Shown piece after piece: positions 63,469 through 64,000 of a DNA stretch of 64,000 nt (the first letter of the stretch is position 1; each line of letters starts with the position of its first letter). Made by a program: the position numbers and the translations under genes. The stretch spans positions 23,851,595 through 23,915,594 of the forward strand of contig OX335644.1 in assembly GCA_946894095.1 (NCBI GenBank). Direction: 5' to 3'. A model generated the notes under the pieces. That model was not told where the DNA came from and searched no databases. It saw only the letters and a list, made by a program, of their open reading frames with translations. Source of the stretch: Incurvaria masculella (taxonomy: Eukaryota; Arthropoda; Insecta; Lepidoptera; Incurvariidae).

Positions 63469-63662
63469 GTGATGCTCCCTAATACTGGTTCGGTTTTGCG
63501 GCAACACGAAGTGTAATTCGGCATGCAACGTACAAATAATCTGTGCCCGGTCGTGTTTGCTTTTCACATTGTAACCATGGATTTGGTCTTGTTTGGTCTC
63601 ACGCACTGAGAGGACATACAAGGAGTGTTCAATAATTTATCTACCTAAGGCGGAATTTACCT

Positions 63663-64000
63663 ACAGCGGACTGTAGACAATCAAGGGAAGCAGTGCCAGC
63701 ACCGGATCCACACCTAACAAGGAAACTTCTACAGCTGCACAGACCACAGTTGAGAACGGTGGTAAGCCTACTCACGGGCCACTGCCAGCTCAACAAACTC
63801 CTTCACACCATCGGAGTCACGGACAGTCCCCTCTGCAGGGCCTGCTTGGAGGCGGAGGAGACACCGGCCCATATGGCCATGGAATGTAGACAACTGCAGA
63901 CATTTTGTATGGGGGTCTTTAGCTTCGAAAGGAGCGACCCGCAAGTGTGGAAAGACCCTAAAGGGCTGCTACGCTTTGTGGAAGAGCTCGGCTGGCTGAA
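63663..64000 (+). mobile_element. LINE ORF2 C-terminal fragment, open to the window edge
   Basis: The frame reads LTRKLLQLHRPQLRTVVSLL and TGHCQLNKLLHTIGV, then CRACLEAEETPAHMAMEC. This is the TGHC..CRxC..H..C region found near the C-terminus of insect Jockey/R1/I-type non-LTR polyproteins. The last coding part (ERSDPQVWKDPKGLLRFVEE) runs off the window. It lies in the intron after ZAD3 exon 5. Confidence 0.85.

Overview
The window reads as a lepidopteran (moth or butterfly) nuclear locus. I infer this from GT-AG introns, AT-rich spacers, and dense tRNA-headed SINEs, LINE 3' ends, MITEs and a 'GTGCGAGTCGGACTCGC' repeat that I know as abundant in Lepidoptera. The theme is one gene family: ZAD-type C2H2 zinc-finger proteins, presumed sequence-specific nuclear DNA-binding proteins of the insect ZAD-ZNF class. 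There are no rRNA genes, functional tRNA genes or CRISPR arrays.

Region 1 (1-21812, plus strand) is a head-to-tail array of nine intact long finger exons, the tail of another at the left edge, and three broken ones. Each intact exon opens at a splice acceptor, always in phase 1 (the first two bases complete a split codon). Each ends in its own stop codon, usually followed by a poly(A) signal. I find no ZAD exon between them; the only other coding piece seen is one 31-codon linker exon (8327-8419). The simplest reading is a set of alternative 3'-terminal exons served by a shared ZAD/linker 5' part to the left of the window. The right half (11987-21812) is a young tandem expansion with one pseudogene and one copy that seems to sit inside another.

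Region 2 (24918-30913, plus) is a complete five-exon ZAD-ZNF gene (573 codons): two half-ZAD exons, two linkers and one finger exon. Region 3 (31578-37170) is a non-coding LTR retrotransposon with two 1006-bp LTRs that look identical. Region 4 (53357 down to 37947, minus) is a ZAD gene with one ZAD and two successive 3' cassettes. Each cassette has a linker exon, an exon with the pre-finger motif, and a ten-finger terminal exon; both stay in frame (635 or 612 residues). It therefore shows, inside the window, the shared-ZAD layout inferred for region 1. Region 5 (55667-63468, plus, divergent from region 4) is the 5' part of a third ZAD gene whose finger exon lies beyond the right edge. The window ends in a LINE fragment.

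Junction phases follow one rule: the two ZAD exons join in phase 0, and almost every later junction is phase 1, so linkers and finger exons are interchangeable. Finger exons carry a conserved 'IIExSxVxPF' segment just before finger 1. In regions 4 and 5 an intron separates this motif from the fingers. Introns are packed with SINEs, several ending within 6-45 nt of splice sites. Exon boundaries come from reading splice consensus and frame by eye; no transcript data were available.
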